Shown: piece after piece, positions 1 to 10,974 of the stretch
Position numbering within the stretch: position 1 is the first letter of the stretch
Layout: the number at the start of each line of letters is the position of its first letter
NCBI RefSeq assembly: GCF_907164915.1
Contig: NC_061869.1
Span: 47,861,771 to 47,925,770, forward strand
DNA: 64,000 nucleotides
Direction: 5' to 3'
Source of the DNA: Impatiens glandulifera
Lineage: Eukaryota; Streptophyta; Magnoliopsida; Ericales; Balsaminaceae
The notes under the pieces: generated by a model
Told to the model about the DNA's origin: nothing
Database searches by the model: none
What the model saw: the letters and a program-made list of their open reading frames with translations, nothing else
Translations under genes and position numbers: made by a program

Positions 1-443
1 AGCTTTCCTAATTGTACTGTGTGTTAATCAAGAGAGTGTTAGAATCAAAGCATCCTTTAGCTGAGTGATATTCTTCATCTTGTAAGTTGAACAGAGTATG
101 TTCTGTTTAACAGTGAGTTAAGTGTGTGCAAACTGTATTTGATTCAAATCATATTACAGTGAATCCTTCCGGTGGTTGGAAGAAGGGGTGACGTAGGAGA
201 GTTTGCTCCGAACATCCATAAACAAACTGTTGTGTTGTTCATTTCACTCATCTTCTCATTCTTCATCTTAAGCTTCAAACCTAAGTAAACATTTCCGCAC
301 TTGATTTTGTTTCAAGTGTTTACAAGGGTTTGCGTAGAATAGAAAGTGAATTAAATCCCTAACAAGATTTCTTTCAAACCGTTTTTCATAAGCCTTCATC
401 AATCGTCAGACCCCCGTCTCTATTGATTAAGCCGATCCTATCA
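1..443 (+). mobile_element. SIRE-like copia LTR, 3' part
   Basis: This is the R-U5 part of a copia LTR whose start lies left of the window. It shares ordered blocks with the LTRs at 34910-36205, 52263-53423 and 63256 onward: GGGGTGACGTAGGAG, then CTCCGAACATCCATAAA, then TTCCGCACTTGA followed by a TTCAAG box. The end is placed at GATCCTATCA, which matches the GATCCTAACA end of the other copies. No primer-binding site follows, so this is a 3' LTR or a solo LTR. It is clearly more diverged than the other three. Confidence 0.75.
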
Positions 444-479
444 ATGTCTATTAGGATTTGTGGTTCGATTTTCTAAAGG

Positions 480-700
480 ATAAGATATCAATGACAAAGG
501 AAATATTAGAGGATAAAAATATATGAATGAAATGTTGATTGATCGAAGTGTGAAAGTGAGGTCACGAGGTTGATTTGTCGAAGGTCAAGAAAAGAGGTTG
601 GTAATATGCTATATGAGATGGTTATGGTGCAAAATGTTCGAAGTGAAAATGAGATCACGAGATTAGTAATTAGATATTCATTAAAGGAACAAACAATATT
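480..700 (-). repeat. Satellite fragment related to the 54.9-57.3 kb array
   Basis: Read on the minus strand, this stretch carries the same ordered phrases as the array at 54890-57345: CTCGTGATCTCA, TTCGAACATTTTGCACC, ATAACCATCTCATAT, CGTGACCTCACTTTCAC and TTCGATCAATCAAC. It is about one to two subunits in inverted orientation relative to that array. The short open frames here on both strands are by-products of the repeat. Confidence 0.65.
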
Positions 701-1265
701 GTTGGTTAAATATGTTTTAAGACACCCAAAATTTACACCATTCAAATTTATAACTTTAAATAAATAATCTTGAACCTATGTTAAAAATAATTTATAATAT
801 TATTAAATGGGATCAGTACACATGATTTAAAATAAATAATTAGTTTGAGAAATGATATTGAATCGGATCTCAAAAATCAAATATCGGACATAAAATAAAT
901 AAATGAAACCCTAAATAAATAAATAGCTAATATGGTAAGAATAAATAAATAAATAAATAATTTTTTGATTTTTGTGTTTGTCTAGGAAAAATAAAAATAT
1001 AAAGATAAAAAGAGTAAAAGAGGCAAAAGAAAATATAAATCAAACCAGCCTAAAACTGGAAAATGGGTCGTGATCTAGTGTCGAAGAAAGTCAGCATATG
1101 AATTATATTCGCCCATCTGAGGGACTACACAAGCTCGCGTCATTCGATCCAACAACATCAAGAAAGTCACTAAATCGGGGGCTCGCTAGGATTTCTAGAT
1201 TGATGCAAAGGGAAGGCGAGAGACAGCCAACTTGACGGATAGAGTAACGCAAGTGGGGAGTAGAC
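701..1265. other. Intergenic, no gene seen
   Basis: The left part is AT-rich with AAATAAAT runs. From about 1010 the sequence becomes less AT-rich and is continuous with 6223 onward once the copia element between them is removed. I see no coding frame that I can support. Confidence 0.5.
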
Positions 1266-1270
1266 GTAAT
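1266..1270. repeat. Target-site duplication GTAAT (left)
   Basis: GTAAT lies directly before the 5' LTR and again at 6218-6222 directly after the 3' LTR. A 5-bp duplication is the usual length for Ty1/copia integrase. It fixes both element ends to the base. Confidence 0.9.
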
Positions 1271-1508
1271 TGTAAGAAAACTATATATAATTTATATAGT
1301 ACTAAGAATGCCTAGTTATTGAGTTGTAATAGGTCAAATTAAAAGTTGAATATAATTTTATATATTCTTATATAGTTAAAGGTTTATTGTATAATTAGAC
1401 TTATATAAATAGGGAACATTATTCTAATGATCTATTATCGTGAATACATTCTGAATTCATCTTTGGTTAATATCAGAAATCTAATAGTTTTTCAGTTATC
1501 AGATTTCA
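1271..1508 (+). repeat. 5' LTR of the 1271-6217 copia
   Basis: It begins TGTAAG and ends ATTTCA, with the standard TG...CA termini. A TATA-like TTATATAAATAGG lies around 1401-1415, a plausible promoter for the element. The partner LTR is at 5979-6217. Confidence 0.9.
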
Positions 1509-1521
1509 TGGTATTAGAGCG
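1509..1521 (+). other. Primer-binding site (initiator tRNA-Met type)
   Basis: TGGTATTAGAGCG starts immediately after the 5' LTR. It differs at one position from the plant copia consensus TGGTATCAGAGC, which is complementary to the 3' end of initiator tRNA-Met. Confidence 0.85.
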
Positions 1522-4500
1522 GGATATTCTTGAAGGTCAAGAAAATATTCAAGCGGTAAGTGATAAATCTAGTGTTTCATCCTCATTAATGGATTTGTCA
1601 TCAACAAAATCCAATAGGTACTTTTCGCCTGATTCACTAGATAGAAAGATGGCCAGAAAGAAGAGACACGATAATGATTTATTTGCGATTTGTAACTCAG
1701 ACAATACATGAGCGATTATCTGCACAATAGTGTTCATTGGATCGAACTACATCGGATGGAGTAGTGGTCTTCGGTTAGCCCTTGTAGTCAAGTCAATGCT
1801 AGGGTTTATTGACGGTTCACTTGTCGTACCAAAAGAAGAATACGACTTCGATAGATGGAGAAAGGTTGATTTCTTGGTAAGATTGTGGATCTTGAATACA
1901 GTTTCAGAAGAAATCAAAAATAATTATTCACAACCACAGTAAGAGATTTATGGATTGATATCAATGAAATGTATCAAGAAAGTAATGGCCCACAAGATTT
2001 CCATCTTCAGAAAGTTATAAGCAATCTTCGTCAAGGTACACTTTCTATTGAGAAGTACTATTCGAAAATAAAAAAATTGTTGGATGAAATTTTAGTACTA
2101 GAACCTATGCCATGTTGTGATTGTGATCCAAGAACACTATGTTGTGGTAGGATGACGAAATTAGTAATTCAATTAGAATATGGTAACAAGTTAACATAGT
2201 TTTTAATGGAATTAAATGAATACTATGATAATGCAAGACAACAAATCCTTCTAATGGATCATAAACCTAGTCTAAACAGGACTTATGCAATGATACAAAG
2301 TATTGAAAAGACAAAAAGAGGTTCAGTCATTGATGAATGACCAAACAGATAGTTTTGCTATGTTAGTAAGAGATTATTATGAACGACAGAAACGAAAAAT
2401 CAGTGATAGAAATACAAAAGGAAAAGGAGGATACAACAAAGAGAAAAAATGTCAAAGAAAAGGGGTCATCAATACTATATTGCACACACTGCAAAACTGA
2501 AGGCCACATTCAAGAAGGGTATTTTAAACTCATAGGATACCCTAATTGGTGGAGAGAAAATCGTGACTTAAACGCTAAAGTTTTTGTTAACGTAGCCAAT
2601 CCTCCATTCTGTTTTGGTGAAGAACAACTAGAGAGCTCATGTTTTGATAAATTCAGCAGCTCTGGAATTTCTGTAGTTGTTAAAGAAGTAATGAAAGGAC
2701 TTCTTGGAGATGGAAAAGGAAAAGTCAAAGGAAAGGAGAACTACTATGAATGTATGTATCATACTAGTAATTTCACTAATCCATGTAGTTTAAATGTACA
2801 TAATATCTATAAAGATAAACCTATTTGGATTATAGATAGTGGCGCTAGTTGTCACATTTGCACAAACTTAAATTGCACGACTGAAATTAGAAAAGTTACT
2901 AGCATTCCTTTATTTTTACCGGATGGAACAACTAAAAATGTCAGATTTATAGGAAATGTTAGTCTGTCGGATAAACTGAAATTGTATGATGTTATATTTG
3001 TAAAAGATTTTACATATAATATAATATCAGTGTCTAAACTTGCAAAAATAAATAATATTAGTTTCCAATTTTCTTCTAATGGTTGTTTATTGCAGGAAGT
3101 TAAAAATTCTACCATCATAGGCAAAGGAAATTTTAGACAGAACCTCTACATACTAGATACAAATTTAGTCAATAATGTGTGTAATACATCTATTGATTTC
3201 ATGTTATTACATAGAAGACTTGGACATATTTATGATATTGCACTTAAGAATGCTTTTGGTTTAAATAAAATTGAAAATTTTCTTTGTGATATATGTCCAA
3301 TTTCAAAACAGAAATGACTACCTTTTAATTTTAGTTCATCTAAAACTGATAAATATTTTTATTTAATTCATATGGATATTTGGGGATCTTATAAAGAAGT
3401 GTCACTTATTGATTGTCCATATATCTTACTATTATTGATTATTTTAGTAGATTTACTTGGACACACATGATTAAATCAAAAGGTTCTATTTATCAAACAT
3501 TCATTGATTTTCATGCTACGATTAAAACACAATTTCAGTCATCAATTAAAATGGTTAGAACTGATAATGGTAGTGAATTTTTAAGTCATCAATGTCAAAC
3601 AATTTTTAAAAACAATGGTACTTTGCATCAAAGGTCTTTCCCTTATACCCCACAACAAAATGAGGTTTCTGAGCGTAAACACCAACATTTACTATAGGTT
3701 GCACAATCTTTGATGTTTCAAGCCAAAGTTCCTTTAATTTTTTGGTCTTTTTCAATTCTTATGGAAACACATATAATAAATAGAACACCATCACAAGTTT
3801 TAAACTGGAAAAGTCCATTTCAAAAATTGTACAAAAGAAAACCAGATTTAAATAATATGAGAGTTTTTGGTTGTTTATGTTTTGTCAAAAATAATATTCC
3901 TCAAAAATCAAAATTTGAACCGAGAGCAAGAAAATGCATTTTTATCAGGTATTCTTCAAGACAAAAAGGGTTTAGAGTTTTTGATATCGCAAATGAAGTC
4001 ATTTTTGTTTGAAGGGATATAGTTTTTCATGAAAATATTTTTCCATATCAAAAGAAAAAAGGACTGAAAATGAAACAAAAATTTCTGTAAAAGAAGATTT
4101 TATTTTTTCCGATTCATATGAAGAATTAGAATTATTGGAGTCTAATGATACATCAATGAATGACAATCATGATGATCATAAGACTAGCGCTAATAATGAT
4201 TCAAAACTTTTCATGATGAACTAGATAAAAAAAATTTACAAAATCATTTGCAAACACAGGAAAGAAAAAGTAACAAGGAAAAAAGAAAACATGCCTAGTT
4301 TGACAATTATATTGTTAACTCTAACATTGATTCAAATAATGGTAAGGAATACACACCCAATACATTCCATTACTTCACAAATTGTAAGGACAATGAACAT
4401 CTTAAATTTTTAGGTAATATTTCTACCATTAAAGATCCTCAAACATACAAAGAAGCTTCTCAAATCAAAACATTGGCATAATGCAATGGATGAAGAATTG

Positions 4501-5972
4501 AAAGCACTTAAAAATAATCTAACTTGAGATTTAGTTGTACTTCCGAAAGGAAAGAAATCAATTGGTTGTAGGTGGATCTTTAAAACAAAACTCAATCCAA
4601 ATGGCATAGTTGCTAAGTATAAGGCGAGATTGGTTGCTAAAGGTTACAATCAAAGGGACGAAATATATTTTTATGATAGTTTCTCACCGGATGCAAAACC
4701 TGTAATGGTAAGACTTATGCTTGCGTTAACTGCTGCTAATAATTGGTTTTTAGAACATGTGGACGTAAATAATGCATTTCTTCATGGAGAACTGTAGGAA
4801 GACATTTATATGACTATCCCTAAAGGATATGCTGAAAAACAGAAACTACTAATAAGGTTTGTCGTTTAAATAAAACCTTATATGATTTAAAACAATCATC
4901 CCGACAATGGAATATTAAATTTACAAAAAAAACTTGTTGAATTTGGTTTTGTACAAAGACTATGCATGATAATTACCTCTTTGTATACAAAATTGATTCC
5001 ACTTTTACAACTGTGATTGTTTATGTTGATGATGTGTTATTAGTTGGAAACAACATGAAAATAATTGAATCAGTTAAAAAAACATCTCAATATCAGTTTT
5101 TCAATTAAAGATTTAGGCAAAGAAAATTAGTTTTTGGGACTAGAAATTTACAGAACTAGAGCAGGTTTATTTGTTAACCAACACAAATATGTGCTAGATA
5201 TTTTAAACGACATAGGATTGACTGGCTATAAACAAGCTGATGTTCCTATGATTAAAGGAACAAAATTGAGTAACTCTGATAGTTCAATATTCGTTGAACC
5301 AGAAAAATTCAAAATATTAATTGGATGATTAATATAATTGAATTTTTCTCGTCCTGATATAAGTTTCAGCGTTCAACAATTGAGTCAGTTTATGCATAAC
5401 CCGTTAAATGTACATTGGGAGGCAGCTTTGCAAATAGTTTGATATCTTAAAGGCTCACCATCATTGGGGTTATTTTATCATAGTAATTCTAATTTTTTAC
5501 TTGTAATTTTTTCAAATGCAGACTGGGCTATGTGTAGATACACGTAGGTCTGTTACAAGATACTGTATCAAACTCGGTGAAGCCTTGATATCCTGAAAAA
5601 TAAAAAACAAGTGACTATTTCTCGATCATCTGTAGAAGCTGAGTACCGTAGTATGGCGACAACAGTTATGAGAATTAAAATGGATATCATTTTTTCTCAA
5701 AGACTTCCACACACACGACAAACTGCATATACCCCTAAGATGTGATAACAAGGCTTCTATTCACATTAAAGAGAATCCAGTCTTCCACGAAAGAACAAAA
5801 CATCTCGATATTGGTTGTCATCTTGTTCGGGACAATTTCAAGCAGGGATTCATCCGACAAGAACATGTGTATTCAAAACTGCAAGAAGCTAATATTTTCA
5901 CTAAACCATTGGAGTTTAAAGCTTTTTACAATCTTAGAAGCAATATGAATCTCAAAGATATTCATCTTGAAG
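1520..5972 (+). pseudogene. Copia gag-pol polyprotein, broken
   Basis: Remnant of a gag-pol polyprotein. Gag runs roughly 1730-2560, with a UBN2-type core around 1969-2199. The gag zinc knuckle near 2485 reads C-x2-C-x4-H-x4-Y, so the last cysteine is lost. The protease motif DSGAS is near 2835. The integrase keeps LHRRLGH, HMDIWG (near 3370), RTDNGSEF (near 3560) and the SERK glutamate (near 3670). The RT has KARLVAKGY (near 4620) and an intact YVDD at 5022-5033. RNase H keeps DNKASIHIKENP (near 5740) and NIFTKPL (near 5890). The reading frame is interrupted by stops and frameshifts in every domain, for example TAG where a Gln codon is expected near 4796. It is non-functional. Confidence 0.88.
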
Positions 5973-5978
5973 AGAGAA
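5966..5978 (+). other. Polypurine tract
   Basis: CTTGAAGAGAGAA runs directly into the TG that starts the 3' LTR, the position expected for the plus-strand primer. Confidence 0.7.
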
Positions 5979-6217
5979 TGTAAGAATTATATATATAATT
6001 TATATAATGCTAGGAATGCCTAGTTATCGAGTTGTAATAGGTCAAATTAGAAGTTTAATATAATTTTATATATTCTTATATAGTTAAAGGGTCATTGTAT
6101 AAATTAGACTTATATAAATAGGGAACACTATTCTAATGATCTATTATCGTGAATACATTCTAAATTCATCTTTAGTTAATATCAGAAACCTAATAGTTTT
6201 TCGGTTATCAGATTTCA
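5979..6217 (+). repeat. 3' LTR of the 1271-6217 copia
   Basis: A 239-bp partner of the 5' LTR with the same TGTAAG start and ATTTCA end. It is followed at once by GTAAT, the second copy of the target duplication. Confidence 0.9.
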
Positions 6218-6222
6218 GTAAT

Positions 6223-8599
6223 GCTCTTGAATGCAGACGGAAATGACGGAACGTCCTTTGGACGTTTCTTCACGATCGAGATTGTCTTCCAATCGTCTTT
6301 GCCTACGACGCACGCACCGGAAAATCATTGAAGATAAAAATTCCTAATTCCCTCGATACTTGACCATTTGATGAAAGTGAGGAAGTTTTGTAAATTTGAG
6401 ATACGAATGATCTAAAAATAAGGAGCATCCCTCTTCAAGAATAGAAAATGCGTTAGTTTTTAATATTTAAAATCAAGCCCCGACTATAAATTAGACTCTG
6501 GGATCATTTGTAAAGGTTAGAGAAATCCGATGAGAGTGTTTAGAGAATTATTTAGAGTGAATTACGCTTAAAACTGAGATTCACCATTGTTGTAGAAACT
6601 CTTGAGCTATAATGTTTTGGAATTTCGTTTAAAATGCCTAGCTTTGTTTCTTGTCTTGGATGTTGTCCTAACCGAGGAAAAGGTATTAGGAGAGAGGACA
6701 GACCGAGGAAAAATGAGAAAATAGTTTCTCTTCTAACCAAGAAAATAAGGATGGCATGTGGATGAAATAAAAGCAGGAAAGCAACGGATATAGGGATTCA
6801 ACCCAGACCTCTAGGCCATAGATTCGGCAACCTTCAGCGTCCTAAGCTTGAAGACGGGACTCCATGTGCATTGGGATGGTTACAACCCAGATCTGAGGGT
6901 CATGATGCTCACATTTGTGCCCGAACTATAAGTCTCTACCAAGTCGGTCGGTTTGAGGCCCTTTCGTGTCCAAGACCTGGGCCCAAGCCTTCCCGAAGTA
7001 CTAGTGACAGTTGGATTCCACTCGAACCAACCTAGAGTGCTTGAGTCATCGATTCCTACCAATCATAATCGATAAGTGCTCGTTTCCTTTTCTACTATTT
7101 CATTTTAATTCATTTTAATTTATTTTATTATTAAAGAGTTTCAAATAATTTTCTAAAAATCTAGAAATATATATAAAATGAATTAGAATAATTTTCTTAA
7201 CATATTGGGAAATTATTTCTATTTTGAATCTTTTAAGAAATTTTCTCTATTTTCATCAACTTCCTCATATTATAACTTAAATTTTATAACTCCAAAAATA
7301 TTAAAAAAAATATTAAGTTATCCTTATACTTTTCTTGACTTATAAGAAAATTAATTTCAAATTTGGACCATTTTTCAGATTTATGACAGTTTTGCCCTTT
7401 CACCAAATATGTATGTAAGTTCTTCCTTCATTCTTCTAGATACGTTCAATTATCACAAATTCTTTAGACGCATGTTTATGGACAGAATGGGCATGACCGG
7501 TTAAACGTATGTTAGAATTAGGTTTAGACACTTACATTCTCTTGTAATTTAAATTAAACAATAGTGTAAAATGTTATTTCTTTAAAAAGCCACTGGTTTC
7601 GGAGTGGAGATCGACATTTTGGATTGGTATGTAGGTCATAGAGTAGATGCCCTTTTACACAAGTAAACAAGCATTGGACCTAAAAGAATTTTGATCTGAG
7701 TGTTCTTCTTTCTTTCCCGGTCTTGTTGTAGGTCGTCGATCCCTTTGGTACTTTCTCCGGATCAACAGACCAAGCCATAAGGGCTCCCTTTGCCCGTTTA
7801 AAAACGCTAAAAGGGCTTCTACCAGCCAAAGGATAAACCAGTATATAAATAAGATTGATCTACAAAAGAACCATAGAGTGGTGAGCTCTGCAATAGTTAG
7901 GTTGGCTCAATAGACATAGTAGGAGTAGGAATCCTTAATACACCTCAACGAAGGTTTGAAGATAGGAATTCAGACAAGTATCGGTCTAAACTCCTTTGGA
8001 TTGGTCTGTAGCTAGTACAACTTCTTCTAGACCGACCATTGATTCAAAAGGCGAATTGGATATTCAAGAAAAACCTAACCGCGCCTCGCGGTGTGGCTTG
8101 AGACCTAGACCGAGGTCTTAGATCGTACATGTAAAATGATAGATGAGGGGAGGAGTTCGACCGGTGTAAAGGGTGCGATCGATCTCGGCAGAATGGAGGT
8201 TCGACGATTTTCTCTAGTCCTACGGCAAAGTGACAATTGTGGTCGTTCCGCACTGCATCCATGTTCCAGTAGAGCGCACAATAACCGATCAGAAGGCTTG
8301 GGTGGATATTCGACCGACTTCTAGTGAAGAAGGTTGGTCGCGATGAGTTCCAAGTGATTTTGCAATTTTCGGCCGAATGTGGTTCTTCTTTGATAACTCG
8401 TGATTCCTCCGATGGATTTGAGTTTCTTTCGGTCAGATTGTAAGGGGGAAAGAAGCGCACTCATAAGAGGTAACCTTGATAATTTCCGACGTCGGAATCC
8501 GAACGGCAAAGATGACGACCGACGGAGACAAAGTGAGAAAAGTCGTTAGAGCGTTGGTTCTCTCGCTAAGAGCGGAATTTTTTTTTGTGGTTTGTCAAA
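6223..8599. other. Intergenic, moderately GC-rich, unidentified
   Basis: This is the right-hand continuation of the sequence interrupted by the copia element. It is less AT-rich than the surrounding DNA, especially 6780-7070 and 7960-8560, and has a transcribed or LTR-like look, but I could not find domains, paired LTRs or splice-linked frames. The longest frame (minus strand, 8044-8460) has no recognisable motif. It may be part of a degraded gypsy-type element, but nothing I see proves it. Confidence 0.4.
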
Positions 8600-8800
8600 A
8601 GGTCAATATCAAATGAGATATTGATGAGATATTGATGGTTAAAATATATGAATGAGATTTTGATTACTGAAATTTTAAAAATAGATAACGAGATAAGATC
8701 TCATTTGTGGATCGTGTGGTTTGTTAAGTGGGGGTAAAAGATCGGTAATATGAAATAAGATAGTAGGGTGTAAAGTGAGGTCACGTGAAACATAGCATCG
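8600..8800 (-). repeat. Second inverted satellite-like fragment
   Basis: On the minus strand it reads CGTGACCTCACTTTACAC and then a TATTTCATATTACCGATC block, the same phrases in the same order as subunits of the array at 54890-57345. It is weaker than the copy at 480-700. Confidence 0.5.
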
Positions 8801-10254
8801 AGGACTTTGTCATGTATAACCAAGTTTTGAACCAATAACATAATTTCTAAAATGCGTTTCATGACAAAAAATATTTTTTTTCATAATTTCTTAAAAAGTA
8901 AATTAGATGTCGAATCTAAAAAGTCAAATCTAGTCTAAATTGATAATTATAAGTGTACTATAATTAAGCCTATTATTTTGATTTTTTAACTTATTCGAGT
9001 CTCAAGAAAAAGTTAAATTATGGCTCATGACTATGCAAAAATTCATCTTAAAATATATGTTGTTTTACTATTTAAATTTATTTAATTCTAAAACTTTCTA
9101 AAATATATATAATGTCTCCTATTGTTCATATACTAACAAATAAATAAGAAATAAATTTTCAAAATATTTTAAAAGTTAATATAGTTCAATTGTTTTGAAA
9201 TTTGTTTAGTTAAAATATAATTTTATTAAAAAAATTATTTTTTAATTTTAAACATTATTCAAAAAAATCTTAAATAATTTTTTATTTTGGTCTTTTTATT
9301 TATGAATATTATAATCATTCTTTTTATTAAATAATAATATTATTTATCACTTATATTAATCAATAATATTATATTATTATATTATTATATTATTTTGTGT
9401 ATAAAAATATACAGTTACAAACCTACAATAGACGTCTAAATTCAAATAATTAATATTTAGAAATTATTTAAAACATATTAAAATATAATCTTAAATAATT
9501 TTATTTTATTTTTATTATTTAAGTTATAAATATATATATATCCTTAAATATATTAAGTGTTTATTATATTTTGTGTATTTATTTATGTATATTAACAGAT
9601 TTAAAATATTAATACAAAACTTAGAAAATAATAATGTATTTAATATATTAGTCGTTTATTTAAATATTCTTTAAATAATTAATTTCAAATTTTATTACAT
9701 ATATATTTTATTGTGTTAAATTAAATAATAATTTTGAAAAATTGAAAAACAAATAAAAAAAACTTAAAAAAAGAAAATCAATTACCCAACAAATATCTTT
9801 TTAAATATCTTAGTCTTTTGTTTTATATATTTATTAAATAATTATTTTCAAATGTTATTTAATATAAAAATTTTAATATAAAATATCTTATTAACATTAT
9901 TTTAAAAAAATAATAATTTAATTATTATTTTTTTTAAAGTTAATAAAATATAAATTAATTTAAAAAAATAAATTATTTTAATTTTACATAAAGTAAATAA
10001 TTGATAAATATTTATTATTAAAATTTATAATGTTTGGTGGTAATAAAAAAAATAAGAAGGAATTTAGGAGGGTGAACGAAGGAATGAATGATGTGTTACG
10101 TTAGCAACAGAGAATGTTAGCAACAGAGAATCTAAATGATCAAAATTTAACATGATGTTAATGATATTTATTAATAAAAAAATAAAATTTTATTATGGAT
10201 ACTTATAAGATCTATTATTTCTAAATAAAAATCAAAGATATTATAATTACATAA
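8801..10254. other. Very AT-rich intergenic DNA
   Basis: Mostly A/T runs and ATTATTAT blocks (for example 9340-9400). No gene or element seen. Confidence 0.6.
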
Positions 10255-10725
10255 AAATTTCTTGGTCTAGAAATTAGAAATGATAAAAATGGACTAATGG
10301 ATTGTACGTAGATATGTTAAAACACTCATGATTGTAGTTAAAAACTGCATGAAAAATTACAAATAACTAATTATAAACCAATGGAGGGTATCAAATTGCA
10401 TTAAAATTATGAAATATAATTATCAAAATTGTTTGAAAAAATATAAAAATCTAATGATAAACTCATTAAAGGTATCAAAGTACATAAAAAAAAACATTTT
10501 AGAAATCTAATCATCAAACCCATTGAAGAGTATCAAACTCCATAAAAAAAAATTACATAAATTTAGTAGTGAATCAAGTAAGTCGAGAAGACTTATTGAA
10601 ATATCATTATATCTAAATTAGAGAAAGCATACTATTACATATTTTGTACAACAATAATCTCAATTCACAACTGAATCATCTATATAACTTATTGAGAAAC
10701 CGCACTCCATATTTTAATGTATTTA
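10255..10725 (+). pseudogene. Highly degraded copia RT/RNase H fragment
   Basis: Translation gives FLGLEIRNDKNG near 10258, the end of a copia RT domain. About 330 bases on it gives RLIEISLYLN, then a stop, then TYFVQQ, a stop and SQFT (10590-10665). These match the copia pattern RRLIGxLLYLT...VQQLSQF. A further block (near 10690-10725) resembles the DNA for WEAALRILRYLK with several substitutions. Spacing is about 90 bases longer than in an intact element. No LTRs remain. Confidence 0.65.
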
Positions 10726-10974
10726 AAAGATAATTGATTCGAACATTATAATAATATAATATATTTCTTCTTCTCCCTTAACCTTGCCTTCAATTTGTTT
10801 ATCTTATTCTTATTTAATATTTCGCACCCATATTTAACATTTTAATTTTTGTTCCTATATAAGAAAGAGGAAAAATAAACCCTTAAAATTTTATATTTGA
10901 AAAATTAGTCCTCGTGTTTATAAATAATACCAGGAAAAACTTGACTTTAACTAGACGCATATTTTTTATCATGA

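Larger units (their letters stand above)
1271..6217 (+). mobile_element. Complete copia retrotransposon, short LTRs, decayed
   Basis: A full-length Ty1/copia element of 4947 bp with two LTRs (1271-1508 and 5979-6217), a tRNA-iMet-type primer-binding site, a polypurine tract and GTAAT duplications on both sides. Inside, domains come in copia order: gag, protease, integrase, RT, RNase H. Comparing the two LTRs by eye gives about 16 substitutions and one indel in 238 bp, near 7 per cent, so the insertion is not recent. The frame is broken many times and no product is expected. Short LTRs, total length and the gag finger followed by a GYPNWW-like motif suggest an Ale/Retrofit-like lineage, which is inference. 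Confidence 0.92.

Noticed and set aside
8044..8460. Minus-strand frame of 138 codons in a GC-richer stretch
   Set aside because: No recognisable motif, no partner exons, and an overlapping plus-strand frame of similar quality; composition alone explains it.
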